NCBI GenBank assembly: GCA_015847255.1
Contig: JADLZK010007807.1
Coordinates: forward strand, 396,754 to 460,753
Direction of reading: 5' to 3'
DNA length: 64,000 nucleotides
Origin: Hyparrhenia diplandra
Lineage: Eukaryota > Streptophyta > Magnoliopsida > Poales > Poaceae
The notes beneath the pieces were generated by a model, which saw only the letters and a program-made list of their open reading frames with translations, did not search any database and was not told the DNA's origin. Numbering within the stretch: position 1 is the stretch's first letter; the number at the start of each line of letters is the position of its first letter. Positions 44,812 to 55,016 of the stretch are shown one piece after another. Made by a program: the position numbers and the translations under genes.

Positions 44812-45459
44812 TTGCCGCCCGCTGGCTCAGATCCGGGCAGCCGAAAGGCCGAGGAGTGCGTTCGGTCGCCGGGAAGGGCGCGATCGAAAGCGCGCCGCGG
44901 GGGGTGTGGCACATGTAGCACCGGGCGCAGGGGTCGCAGCCCATGAGGCCTCATCCCCGCCGAGGGCGAGCTCGAGCCAGGATCGAGGTTTGCCGTGGGC
45001 TCATTGCCCCAAAAGGGGAGACCTCGCCGTCGCTGGGGTTATCTTGGCGCACGCCGGCCGCGAACCGCTCGTCCACGACAAGGCCCCTCACCGGGCGAGC
45101 CGGAGGACGACGCTGGCGATGGAGAAGGTGACATCACTTTAACAGCCTCATGGGCTCGCCCCCCGTGATGATGTCGGGAAGGAGGTCCTTGATCGGGACG
45201 GCGAAGCGGTCCGCCGCCGCCGCTGATGGGACGGGCGGGGCTCGCGGAGCCTTGCCCCATGTTGGTGAGGACGGAGTCGGTGGCGCCACGGAGGAGGCGC
45301 GGGGATGTCCTCACGCCGCATCGGGCGGGCGAAAAACAGCTCCCCGAGGGACTTCTCCGGCTGGTGCCGGCGAAGTCGGTTATACTGTTAAAAAGACGGG
45401 CCCGTCGGCGGTGACGAAGAAGAAGCCATCGAAGCGGAAGATCGTCGCACTAGCGCCGC
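44812..45459 (-). other. Tat leader between 5' LTR and gag
   Basis: GC-rich untranslated leader. The part 45040-45479 is repeated at about 54600-55016, where it also abuts an LTR. Confidence 0.6.
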
Positions 45460-45476
45460 CCCTACCCGGGCGCGCC
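45460..45476 (-). other. Tat primer-binding site
   Basis: The minus strand reads tggcgcgcccgggtagg a few bases inside the 5' LTR. It starts with the TGG expected for pairing to a tRNA CCA end. The tRNA is not assigned. Confidence 0.7.
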
Positions 45477-45479
45477 AAC

Positions 45480-46585
45480 CGCCGTGGTCTAATACCACCG
45501 TCACAATATATCCGCTAATGCGTGCTCGAATGGCCTAGCTCTAGAGACAATGACACAAGGTTTATCTTTGGTTCGGGCGAGATCGGGCTCCCTAGTCCGG
45601 TGTGTGATCACTATCCGAGCTCAAACGCCATACCGGGTGCGTGCAAGCCGAAATGAGAGAGGGATCGGGCTCCCAAGTCTATAAGATTGAGGCAAGTGCC
45701 AATATCAAGTGGGATGAGTGGCGAAGACTAATGCTTTCTTCTTGGTCCCTCGCACCGACCGAGACCCCCTACCCCTCCTTTTATAGTAACAAGGGGAGCA
45801 GGGCGCGTGAGCTCTCCGGGTCGAGGCGGGAGTGGATGGAATAATGAACTAAGAGCGGGTGTAGGTGAGAGAGCTCTCGAACGAGCTCGTTGATTGGCCA
45901 GGAGCTCTCTTCGAGCTCTCGCAGCTTCGGTTCTGAAATCGGGCCGCGCCGACTGCTGCGAATCTCGTCCGGGCGGAGGTCAGCGTCGTGGCGTCCCCCA
46001 ATCGTAGTTGGAACCGGTCTCGTCGTCGTGGGCATGGCCATACCGCGGATGAGGTGCGCATACGCCGTCCTGCATGGGAGTGCACCGTGGTGACGCCATT
46101 TGTTGTAGTCGATGGGGTATGGAGAGGTGATCGATGGAATGCCCCCGCATGCCTTGTTCCCTCGCGTGGCTCGGTGCGTCGCCGGGTGGTTGGCCGACTC
46201 CCGTACTTGCAGTCTTCCGCGTGACGCCAAGGGGACGAGCTCGTTGTCGGGACGCCATCGTGCGGGCTCGCTGAGCTCGAGCTCGAGCGAGGCGGAAAGA
46301 GGTCCCATTTGGAGAGCTTCGGCGACGTGGATCTGTAGAGGGTTTCTCACCGGGACCTCGAGCGGGACGGGCGAGGTCTCCTCTTCGAGAGAGCTCGAGT
46401 TCGAGAGAGTTTGGTCGTGGCGAGGGGGATCACCGGTAATGGCCATCCCGGTGCGAGGGTCCCTTTGGCTCGGGGGAGCTTGTGCGGGGCCGGAGGAGAG
46501 GCTCCTTGGCGATTGTCACTTTGAGACATGGTGTCGGGGCCTTAATTTGATTGGTTGGGGTATCCTAAATATCGAACCCCCCACA
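45480..46585 (-). repeat. Tat element 5' LTR
   Basis: Pairs with 31534-32634. The first base is changed (cgccgtgg for tgtcgtgg). The minus-strand TATA box is complementary to 45777-45785. Many 1-3 base indels separate the two LTRs. Confidence 0.9.
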
Positions 46586-46590
46586 GTCAT

Positions 46591-47619
46591 ACTCTTGCTC
46601 TTCTTGTCCATCTTGCCACTCTTGTATCCCTTCTTCTTTTCCTTCTCTTTCTTGATTGGGCAATTGGCTAGCACATGGTTGGGACTATCGCACTCAAAGC
46701 ATAGCGTTGGCTCATCACTTCTCTTGGATGAATCACTTATCTTTCTTGTGCCAAAGCCCTTCCTCTTGTTCTTCAAGACTTTGCTAAACTTTCTCACAAA
46801 CATATCAAATTCTTGATCAATTTCGTCCAAGTCTACATATTCCTCATTTTCTTCTTCTTCTTGTGCCTTGGCCTTGCCCTTTGCCTTGGATGAGGTGGCG
46901 GCTTTGAATGCCACAACCTTCTTATTCTTGTCATCTTCCTTCTCATCACCACTAGCTTCACATTGCTCATCGGTCAAGACTTCACCAAGTACTTCACTAG
47001 GTGACATGGTATCCAATGCTCCTCTAAACAAGATTTTTCTCAACACACTAAATTTCTTGGGCAAGCACATCAAGAATTTGTGCCCAAAGTCACGATCCAA
47101 GGTCTTCACACCCAATGCCTTGAGATCATTCACTATGACTTGGAGCCTATGGAACATATCAGGGATGCTCTCATCTTTCTTCATTTTGAAGTTCTCAAAC
47201 TCACTCTTGAGCATATAAAACTTGACACTCTTCACAACTTTTGTGCCCTCATAGGTCTCACATAACTTCTCCCACACTTCATTTGTTCTCTCTAGATCCT
47301 TGATGTCTTGAATACTTTAACATCCATGCCATTGTAGAGAGTGTTCAATACCATTGTGTTGCTTTTGCTTGTTGGCCTTGTCGGTGGGAGTGAGGTTGGT
47401 GGTGTCAAGAATGACATAGTCCTTCTCGGTGACATCCCATACTTGGTCATTGATTGATCCCAAGTACATTCTCATGGTTCTCTTCCAATGATCAAATTTC
47501 TTGACTTCATCAAAGAACGGAGGCTTTCCCCCAACATAGTTGAACACAACATGAGCTATATTTTGCAATCGAAGGATGTTAAGCTTTGCAAACACGGTGA
47601 CCACGGCTCTCGATACCAC
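46591..47619 (-). CDS. copia gag, N-terminal half
   Basis: The frame 47317-47619 begins next to the primer-binding site and carries the copia gag N-terminus (GGKPPFFDEVKKFDHWKRTM). The frame 46591-47277 continues with the UBN2-type gag domain (MWEKLCETYEGTKVVKS, MLKSEFENFKMKKDESI) and a zinc knuckle CFECDSPNHVLANC near 46690. It is cut at 46586-46590 by the nested element. One frame break lies near 47300. Confidence 0.87.
47607..47619 (-). other. copia primer-binding site
   Basis: The minus strand reads tggtatcgagagc two bases from the 5' LTR, matching the initiator Met-tRNA complement (tggtatcagagc) with one extra G. Confidence 0.85.
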
Positions 47620-47620
47620 T

Positions 47621-49020
47621 TGTAAGGTTCTAGATGGCTAGAGGGGCGGGTGAATAGCCTTTTAAAAATCTACAAAGTCACTTAGCAAACCGATTAGTAA
47701 AACAAAAGGCGTTAATGTGGTTTTGCGCTTAGCTCTAATGTCTTGCAAGCCTTCTAGTGACAATTCTTGATATATACTATGATCTCTATGTCACACAAGT
47801 GCTATGTCACTACTCTATCTAGTGAGCAAACCTAGATAAGCCTTATGCTAGCAAGAACACCTACAGAAGCACAAGCTAGCTCTCTACTCAAGATAAACTA
47901 GGAAAGTAAATGCAAGAGAGGAAAGCTTGTTATACCGACGTGTAGGGGCAATGATCCAATCACCGATGAAGAATAAGATCAACAACAATATAATGAAGGA
48001 GCCAATCACCAAGACAATGAGACAATCAATTTATCCCGAGGTTCACATACGCGCACCGGTGGCTACGCCCTCGTTGTGTCGACCAACACCTTGATGGTCC
48101 TTGGGATTGGCGGTGCCCTTGCCAATGCCGGCCTCCTCGAGGCTCTCCAAGGCACCACGCGACAAGTGTGTAGCTCAATGACACGAGCAATTTACTAGAG
48201 TGGCTTTTGGCGCCCGCCGGGGAATAAGCCAAAGAACCCCTCACAAATCAACCGAGGTGGCCAAGAACAATCTCCAACTCTTGCCAACGCCTCCACAATC
48301 ACCGAGCCGGTCTAGGAGTGGTGCTCTCCAAGAGCAACAAGAAACCACCCAAGCAACGACGACCCTCAAGTGCCTCTAAATACAACTCTCAAAGCAATGC
48401 ACTTGAATCACCACCAATCTCTCAAGAATGTGCTCACAAGCAAGTGGGAGAGAGTGGGTGAGGGTTGGCTCAACTCAAAGTATGTTAGGATGAATCAAAA
48501 TGTCCAAGAGAGAGAGCAAGAGCCGGCCACACAAGTATATATAAGCCCCCAAACAAATAGAGCCGTTGGGGGCTGAACACGCTCTCTAGCAAGATGCGCC
48601 GGATGCGCCCTGGCCCAGTGGCGCGCTCGGCGCGCCAGACGCTCTTTCACGCGCCGCTCGCCTGGCGTGGCGCCCGGCCGCAGCTTCCGACGCGATGCCC
48701 CCACGCGGGCGCTGATCGGGCTGCGTCGGGCGCACCCGGCGGACGTCGAGCGTGGCGTCAGGCGCGGCCGCCAGCATTTGGCCAGCCGCTCTACACCACA
48801 CGCCGGGCGCTGGGGTTGAAAACCCCTGGCGTCCGACGCAACACCGGCCGACGCTCCTCCGGCGTCCGGCGCAGCTTTCGGCTAGCGAAGATTTCATCAT
48901 GTCGTTGTCGCGAACTTCTCCACCATGCTACTCAACAAGTATACCAAGTTGAGCACGAGAGTTAGCATGTTTTCTCCACAAATTTGCATCGGCGCAATAG
49001 AAAATAAGCGTTTCATTTTC
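47621..49020 (-). repeat. copia 5' LTR (truncated at 49020)
   Basis: Matches 23883 to about 25304 of the 3' LTR. Homology ends at about 49020 within gcgtttcattttc, and about 535 bp of U3 sequence are missing. The right target duplication is lost. Confidence 0.85.
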
Positions 49021-49600
49021 TGGCGTTTCATTCCACAAATTTGTTGACAATGGGAAGTCTGAACTTCTGAACCTCATTGCCTATCATGTCAGTCACCAAC
49101 ATACTGAGCCATACCCTTTGACAAGCTCCTGCCGCTGCTGCAACATATACTGCTTCATACGAAGACAAGGTCACCACCTTCTGTTTCTATGAAGTCCAAG
49201 TCACCATATTGGAACCTAAGTAAAATACCACTCCAGAAGTGCCCCTGCAGTGTACTAGATCACCTGAATGTGTGGGGTTGAGTACTGGGGACACCCAAAC
49301 AATGGAACCATCTGCGCAGATGGTGGTGATGCTGGCTTAGGTGCCCCAGATTGTGGACTACCTTGCTCAGCATCTGTTGTTACTTGGGCTACAGTAGACT
49401 GAAATTCTCTGATGAAGAGTTCAGGTCTGTCTTGATGGCGGTCACAACTTCTGCTCCAGCTGCAGCCTTTGTTCTCTTCAAAGTTGAAATCTCCACTAAC
49501 TTGCAGCTTCTTTGAGTCGGGATCATACATCCTCATCCTATAGCCTTTGGTACCTTATGGATAACCCAAAAGCACCATCTTCACTGATCTATCACTCAGT
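49021..49600 (-). pseudogene. internally deleted copia fragment (integrase end joined to RNase H)
   Basis: On the minus strand the frame 49255-49536 carries the integrase C-terminal segment RMYDPDSKKLQVSGDFNFEE. Directly left of it, 49030-49250 encodes a decayed copia RNase H segment (KVVTLSSYEAVYVAAAA). The whole reverse transcriptase is missing between them. It belongs to a different copia family from the 23883-49020 element. Confidence 0.72.
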
Positions 49601-49608
49601 TTTCTCAC

Positions 49609-49958
49609 CCCTGGCGTACAAACAGGCCAGGACCCGTTCCTGGTCAGGATCTGGCACGTGGCCACCCATGCCATTTAAAATAGAATAGAACCGACGAACA
49701 ACGCCCAGCAGGGACCGGCGCATAACTGGAACACACACTGATCCTTGACAAGTTAGCTCTACGTCACCACAATTCATACAGACTAAAGTCAAAAGTCACG
49801 CGATGCAATAGACAAAACATGTATCCAATTTCTCTCTTGTCAATCTAATATTTTTAAAGGAAAAAAGTTTCCTTTTGTCAAAGATTTTTCAGACAACCTC
49901 ACAGCCTACATATTCAGTTATCTCCTGATGGTGCCAGGCAAGCAAGAAGCTAGACGCA
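49609..49958 (+). promoter_or_regulatory. SCPL copy C upstream region
   Basis: Repeats the promoter of copy A (gtacaaacaggccaggaccc, gcacgtggccacccatgcc, aaggaaaaaagtttcc) with small deletions. It runs up to the ATG at 49959. Confidence 0.7.
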
Positions 49959-51373
49959 ATGCCAATGATGGCAGCTCCTCCCCAGTTTCCCTCCTCGTGG
50001 TCGTCCTCGCCGCTACGCGGCTTCTGTAGGCTCGGGCGGCCACCATATTCCCCAGAGAAGCCCTGCCGACCAAGTCCGGCTACCTCCCGATCCCCGCGGC
50101 CAACGATCTCTCTACTACGCCTTCTACGCAGGCCAGCGACCCGGTAACCCCACACTGGCAACCACGCCTGCTGCTCGGCCCTGGCTCCGAGGGGCGGTCC
50201 CGCTTATCCTCCTTCGCCAAAGAATCTCTACCTGGATCGGCCCTTTACGCTCTCCTTGTCCGGCAACCCAACACCACCTCCTCCTCCTCCTCGCGTTCCT
50301 TTGTCACCCAACCCCTACGCGTGGAACCGGGCGGTTCGGGCTCCTCTCTTCCCGACAGCCCGGCCGGTACCGGGCTACAGCATGGCGCCGCCGACCCTCC
50401 GCCATCCCCACATCTCAGCACGTGATCGCTGAGCACGCCCTCGCCACGCTCCAGTGCTTCCTCTCCGACAGCCGGATGGCAGCAGCACCTCCTTGTGATC
50501 GGCGCTCTTCCTCACCGGCGAGCTACGCCCGGCAAGACCATCCCCACGGCCGGAGCGCCATCCTTGCCACGAACCCGACGCTTCGGAGCAGGAGCGCATC
50601 AACCTTCGCGGGCGTGGCCATCGGTAACGGCTTGGTGCGCACCCGTGGCGCAGTGACCACGCACGCCGATGTCCTCTACTTCATGGGCCTCATCGCGTGA
50701 ATCAGAGGCGCGAGGCAGAGGCCATCGCAGCGGAGGTGGTGGTGGCGCTGCCGCTGAGCGGATGGGATGAATGGACGACGCGTGGTCAGGCGGCCGGGCG
50801 TGGTCTGCGCAACGCCACGGGGCTCACGCCGCTCGACGTGGCGGTGCCGACACGACGCTGGTGTCCCGGCTTCGCCGGGCACCGCGGAGTTCAGAACGAC
50901 GCCGAGGTCAGGCGGCGCTGGCGCCCGAGGCGACGCAGCGCGCCGAGTTCGTTATCAACGCGGTCGTGGCGGCGATGCACGACAACATGATGAAGAGCCG
51001 CCAAGAGGGAGGTGGAGGCGCTTGCTCCGGGGATCGCCCGTCGCCCGTCGCTATCGTCGTCCACGCGCGTGCTCCTTCGTACGAGGGAACCAGGCGCACA
51101 GGTGGGGTGGTGTCCTGGAGGCGTGGCTGCGGGAGCTGGACTGGGACGGGCTTTCGCGCGTTCCACACGCGCCCACGCCGTGTGGCGAAAAGCACCTGGG
51201 CGGCGCCGGACAGCATGAAGGGAGGCTCGCTGGGTACGTGCAGAAGCATGGCGCCCTCATGCACGTCGCCACGCAGCCGGGCACTTTGAAGCCGGGCGGA
51301 GCAGGGGCGGCGGCGCAGGAGATGATCGAGAACTGGGTGTTTGACAAGGGCTTGTTCTGCAGCGACGGCGTAA
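49959..51373 (+). pseudogene. SCPL copy C: serine carboxypeptidase-like (SCPL50-type) pseudogene
   Basis: A third full-length-scale copy. It begins MPMMAAPP and keeps recognisable pieces in changing frames: the ttccccagagaagccctgcc segment, a GGPG-like region near 50190, LATNPTLRS, VAIGNGLVRT, and a C-terminal AGYVQKHGALMHV and AQEMIENWVFDKGLF before the stop. In the catalytic segment (about 50515-50530) two bases of the GAGAGC hexamer are missing, which destroys the Glu-Ser pair. Insertions and deletions of 1-5 bases occur throughout. It is more decayed than copies A and B, with no long reading frame over the catalytic core. Confidence 0.8.
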
Positions 51374-51650
51374 AGCAATGCGATGCGTCTTGTTGTGCAC
51401 GTGCAGGCCATTTTCATCCGAAATTCCGAATATTTAATAATTTATTTTAATGTCATACTGTATGATAAAGTTTTTAGTTATATTGTGTATAAAATAAAGC
51501 TCAGTTCAGTATTCAAAAAGTAATAAATAAATCTAATAACAAACACAAAAAATGATAGAGATGTGTCGTCAAAAACATTTCAAAAAGGCAAAAAAACTCA
51601 AGAGGCCAGCCACTCGCTTAAAATAAGCAATACGTTCTTCAGAAGCAAGA
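51374..51650 (+). other. 3' flank of SCPL copy C
   Basis: Shares aaacacaaaaaatgat, tgtgtcgtcaaaa and ccagccactcgctta-like segments with the flank of copy A at 15240-15300. Confidence 0.6.
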
Positions 51651-51659
51651 CGCCAGAAG

Positions 51660-51810
51660 CTGCAAGAGAAGTGCAACGGGCTGGCCCAACTTACGAAGCG
51701 GATGGCATACATCCAGAAGAAGCAACCTAGTATGCAGAACTCTGAGTTCTTCAGCCCAGAATGGAGATTGATACACCCGTGGTCCAGCGCCCATTAGCGT
51801 GACTAGAGCC
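51660..51810 (+). pseudogene. unidentified coding-like fragment
   Basis: One frame reads KLQEKCNGLAQLTKRMAYIQ and then KKQPSMQNSEFFSPEWRL without a start codon. It looks helical and basic, like part of a host exon, but I do not recognise the family. It may be captured or left over sequence. Confidence 0.25.
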
Positions 51811-51916
51811 TAGAGGGCGTCGGCGGAAGAAGAATAGAAGGCGGCCCATTTAGGGTTGCTCTAATGCCCATTTGTCTTAGGATTATTGTTCTTCCATCAC
51901 AATGCATGGGCATATT

Positions 51917-54480
51917 TGTAACACCCTGAAATTTGCATTCTTGAAAAAAAATAATTTAAAATAAATAAAATATGCATTTTTGTGCTCATGCAAATATAGG
52001 GAATAAATAATTTTTATGAAATTTAAAACCAATCATAAGGCTAGATACATGATTGAGCATACATGCTGGTGCATATTTATTTATGTGATGTCTGGTTTTA
52101 ACTGAAATGGAATTTTATTTCAAAACCCATTTGCAAAAAGCAATTTGAAAAAGAGATTAAATAAAAGAAAAGTGTTTTCTTTTCCCTTCTCTATTCCTTT
52201 CTCAGTTTAGCCCGTAGGCCCAGCCGGCCTATTTCGTTTCTTCCTTGTTTTCTCATTTGCTGGCCCGAGCCCCGCCTTGTTTCATTCCTGGGCCGGCCCA
52301 ACTCAAGCAGCTGCTGCCGCAGCGTTGCTCATCCCTCCCTCCTTTGCTTGCTGCCACTGACGTGCGGGTCCCTCCCGCTACAGTGTCGTCTCTATCCATG
52401 GGATCGAGTCGGACTCCGTTCTCTGCCGAACGAAATCCCAACGAATTGCTCCCGATTTCCTCGCGATTCAACGTGATCTCCACGCCCGTCCTCGCCTATA
52501 AGTAGCGCCGCCACCCATTCACACCGAATTTCCCATCTATTGGCCCCCTCTCGCCCGCACCCGAGCACCAGCGCCGCCACCCGCCCTTGCTCGCGTCGCC
52601 GCGTTCGGGGAGCATCGCCCTCGCCGCCGTTCATCATCTTCAGCAGTGTCGTCGAGGTTCGCGTCGAGGTTGCTCAGCGGTTAGACTTGTTTCCTTCACG
52701 ATTTCCGTCGTAATTGCTCACGTCGCGTCGTCGGGTTTTTCAGAGCTCCGCCGCCCGCCGCCGTTCCTCGCTGTTCATCTCCGTCAGCCGTCCTCGCTCC
52801 GATTCGTCGCGTTGGTGAGACCGCCTTGACCTTTCCGTTATTTCCGCGCTCTCAATTTGTTAGATTAAGGCCGCTAGGGCCGATTTTCGCGCGCCGGCGA
52901 GCCCGCTCGCCGCCGGCCATGGCTGTACGTCGCACACCCGCGCGTTCCGCCCGCGCGCTCGCGTCCACATCACTCTAGTACCGCCAGCTCGTCCTAACGC
53001 GGTACGCATCGCTGATCCGTACGCGCCGACGACCAGCGCCGCCGTCGTTTGCAGGCTGCGCCGCCGCTGGCCACTGTGCCGGCCGGCGTTGACACCTCTC
53101 ACACCTACACGATCTAATCTGAGCCGCCTGAGTTGAATCGGACGATCCAGATCGGGAGGTACCCCTTCGTTCGCACTTTTTTTGCTAAAGAAACCCTGCG
53201 GGATTACATTTTACCGATGCAGTCCTTGGCCTGATCTGAAATCCCGATTTCATTTATTTATTTTAAATCGAAAACGTTTTCAGTTTATTTACATCAATGC
53301 CATTGTTACTGTTTTGCTTATAACTTTCTCGCGTTTTAAGTCCAAATCGAGCCGTTCAAGTCGCGTTAGGATCGTAGTTAAATTTCTTACATGTCAATGC
53401 TACTGTAATTACTGTTCATCACTGTTAATTTTCGAGGTTAGATTTAATTAATTATTTTGCCCTAGCTAGTCTTGTTTTATTTATATTTTGCGCGTTTTAG
53501 TTCGATACGCGTGATCTTTTTTGTCTATGTGATCGTATTGAATCCTAGAATGATTTCATAAACCTTTCTTCACTTTATTTCTGTACTATTGGTGCAATGT
53601 TCTAATTATAGGTTTGTTTGTTTTTACATGAATGATTAGAATGCGTGTTGTTGCACTTATAGAGAAAGTGGAGTTTTTGTGTTGGTGACCAAGAGTATTT
53701 TTGAAGACCAGCAAGACCAGCAACCACCACCTCTGAAGGCAAGTACTCCCTCCGTTTCAAATTGTAGTTCACTTTGGCTTTTCTAGATACATTGATTTTG
53801 CTATGTACCTAGTTATACACTATGTCTAGATACATAAAGTAAAATAAATGAATCTAGAAAAGCCAAAGTGAACTACAATTTGGAACGAGAGAGTATAATA
53901 TGGGCTTTCCTTGTTGACCTATTCACCCTTTAATCATCAATTCATGTGCATGTGTCTAATTAATTTGCCATAAGGATGTCCTAGTCCATTTATCTTGTTC
54001 CTTGTTACCTTTGGGTTACTTGCATTGGGTAGTTATGCTAGCGCTCAATTTAATGATAAGCGAACCTAATGATGAGTATTGATATTATGAGATGAATGGT
54101 AATGATGAATGGTAATGATGAATGATGATAATGGAACCATAGAGGCGAGCTCTCTTGATGCACTTGGCCCTCCTTAAGGATCGATGGGCAAAATTTTGGA
54201 AAAACCGTACAATGGGAGGCTATTTGGCTCTCGGCTATAGTTGATTAGAAAGACCTTGTCTAACATGTTGGTGGTTACCCTTGTGCCAAGCAAAAGGGGT
54301 TTGTCGTATGGGTTGTAGTGCACCACGTCCCTATGTGTATAAGCTCGTGTCATTGTGCCATTTGGGAAGGAGGGGTTCTATATCCGCGCCCTTTGAAACC
54401 TATAGCGGCTTCCACCTTGTTAGATAAACTTTGAAAGGCTATGCATGGTTTTCGGTGTTTAGGCCTAATTAACCTACTTG
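51917..54480 (+). mobile_element. LTR-like repeat of unclear family
   Basis: Starts tgtaacaccctgaaatttgc, a common grass LTR terminus. It has cctataagtagc (TATA-like, about 52495), a GC-rich transcribed-leader-like part to about 53170, then AT-rich sequence. No coding domain is visible and no second LTR was found in the window. A 13 bp tandem repeat (gaatggtaatgat type) lies at about 54090-54130. It is cut at its right end by Tat leader sequence. Frames in the GC-rich part show no conserved protein. Confidence 0.42.
53746..53893. mobile_element. Stowaway MITE with TA target duplication
   Basis: A 148 bp near-perfect hairpin. The left arm 53746-53787 (ctccctccgtttcaaattg start) and right arm 53852-53893 are inverted copies with only a few mismatches. 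TA lies at 53744-53745 and 53894-53895. It shows the typical ctccctccgt terminus of grass Stowaway elements. Confidence 0.92.
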
Positions 54481-54529
54481 TCAGCCCTGTGCGATATCCG
54501 CCGACCACTCGTCAAAAGGCAGTTCGAGC

Positions 54530-55016
54530 TTCATGATTCGGTGGTACTGCTTGGGAGTTCCTCCTTAAAAGCGGGAGACCCGGCCCGTCAGAGGGTACAT
54601 CTTGGCGTGCGCCATCGTGAACTCGCTCCATCGAAGCGGTGCGTCCTCACCCGATTTGGAGGGCGGCGTTGGCGATGGAGAAGGTGACATCACTTTAAGA
54701 GAGCCTGCGTGGGCTCGTCCCAAGATGTATGTGGAGGAGGTCCTTGATCGGGACGAAGAAGCGGTCCGCCACCGCGGCGGATGGGACCGGCGCGGGCTCG
54801 ACGAGCCCCCGCCCTATGCGGCGAGGACGGAGTCGGTGGCGCCACTGCGAGGCGCGGGGATGTCCCTCACGCCGCACAGGCGGCGAAGACGCTTTCACGA
54901 GGGACTGCCGGCGCTGGTGAGTTAGCCGGGCGCAGCACGGCGCTTCCGGCTCGGGCCGGATTATGAGAAGAAGCCATCGGCGAAGATCGCGCACAGCACG
55001 CTACCCGCGCGCCAAC
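54530..55016 (-). pseudogene. leader remnant of a truncated Tat element
   Basis: Matches the leader of the first Tat element (about 45040-45479), including ggcgatggagaaggtgacat and a cttgatcgggacg box. A primer-binding-site-like segment (minus tggcgcgcgggtag) lies at about 55000-55014, next to the LTR. Only about 0.5 kb of this element survives. Gag and pol are absent to the left. Confidence 0.68.

Larger units (their letters stand above)
31534..46585 (-). mobile_element. Ty3/gypsy Tat-lineage retrotransposon nested in copia gag
   Basis: A 15,052 bp element flanked by the 5 bp duplication GTCAT (31529-31533 and 46586-46590). Its LTRs are 31534-32634 (3') and 45480-46585 (5'). On the minus strand the order is leader, gag, protease, reverse transcriptase, RNase H and related region, integrase. 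A plus-strand (antisense) gene lies between pol and the 3' LTR, the arrangement known from Tat-lineage elements such as Grande and Retand. Gag and pol are heavily frameshifted. A solo LTR of another element lies in gag. Confidence 0.92.
23883..49020 (-). mobile_element. Ty1/copia LTR retrotransposon (Sirevirus-like), host of nested insertions
   Basis: A minus-strand copia element with LTRs at 23883-25839 (3', complete) and 47621-49020 (5', truncated). It has a primer-binding site complementary to initiator Met-tRNA, a polypurine tract, and the order gag, protease, integrase, reverse transcriptase, RNase H from right to left. The long gag with two zinc knuckles and the aaaaagggggagat polypurine tract fit the Sirevirus/Maximus clade (inference). 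Without the nested gypsy element and the hAT MITE it would be about 9.75 kb. Its gag and pol frames are long but interrupted, so it is not autonomous now. Confidence 0.9.
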
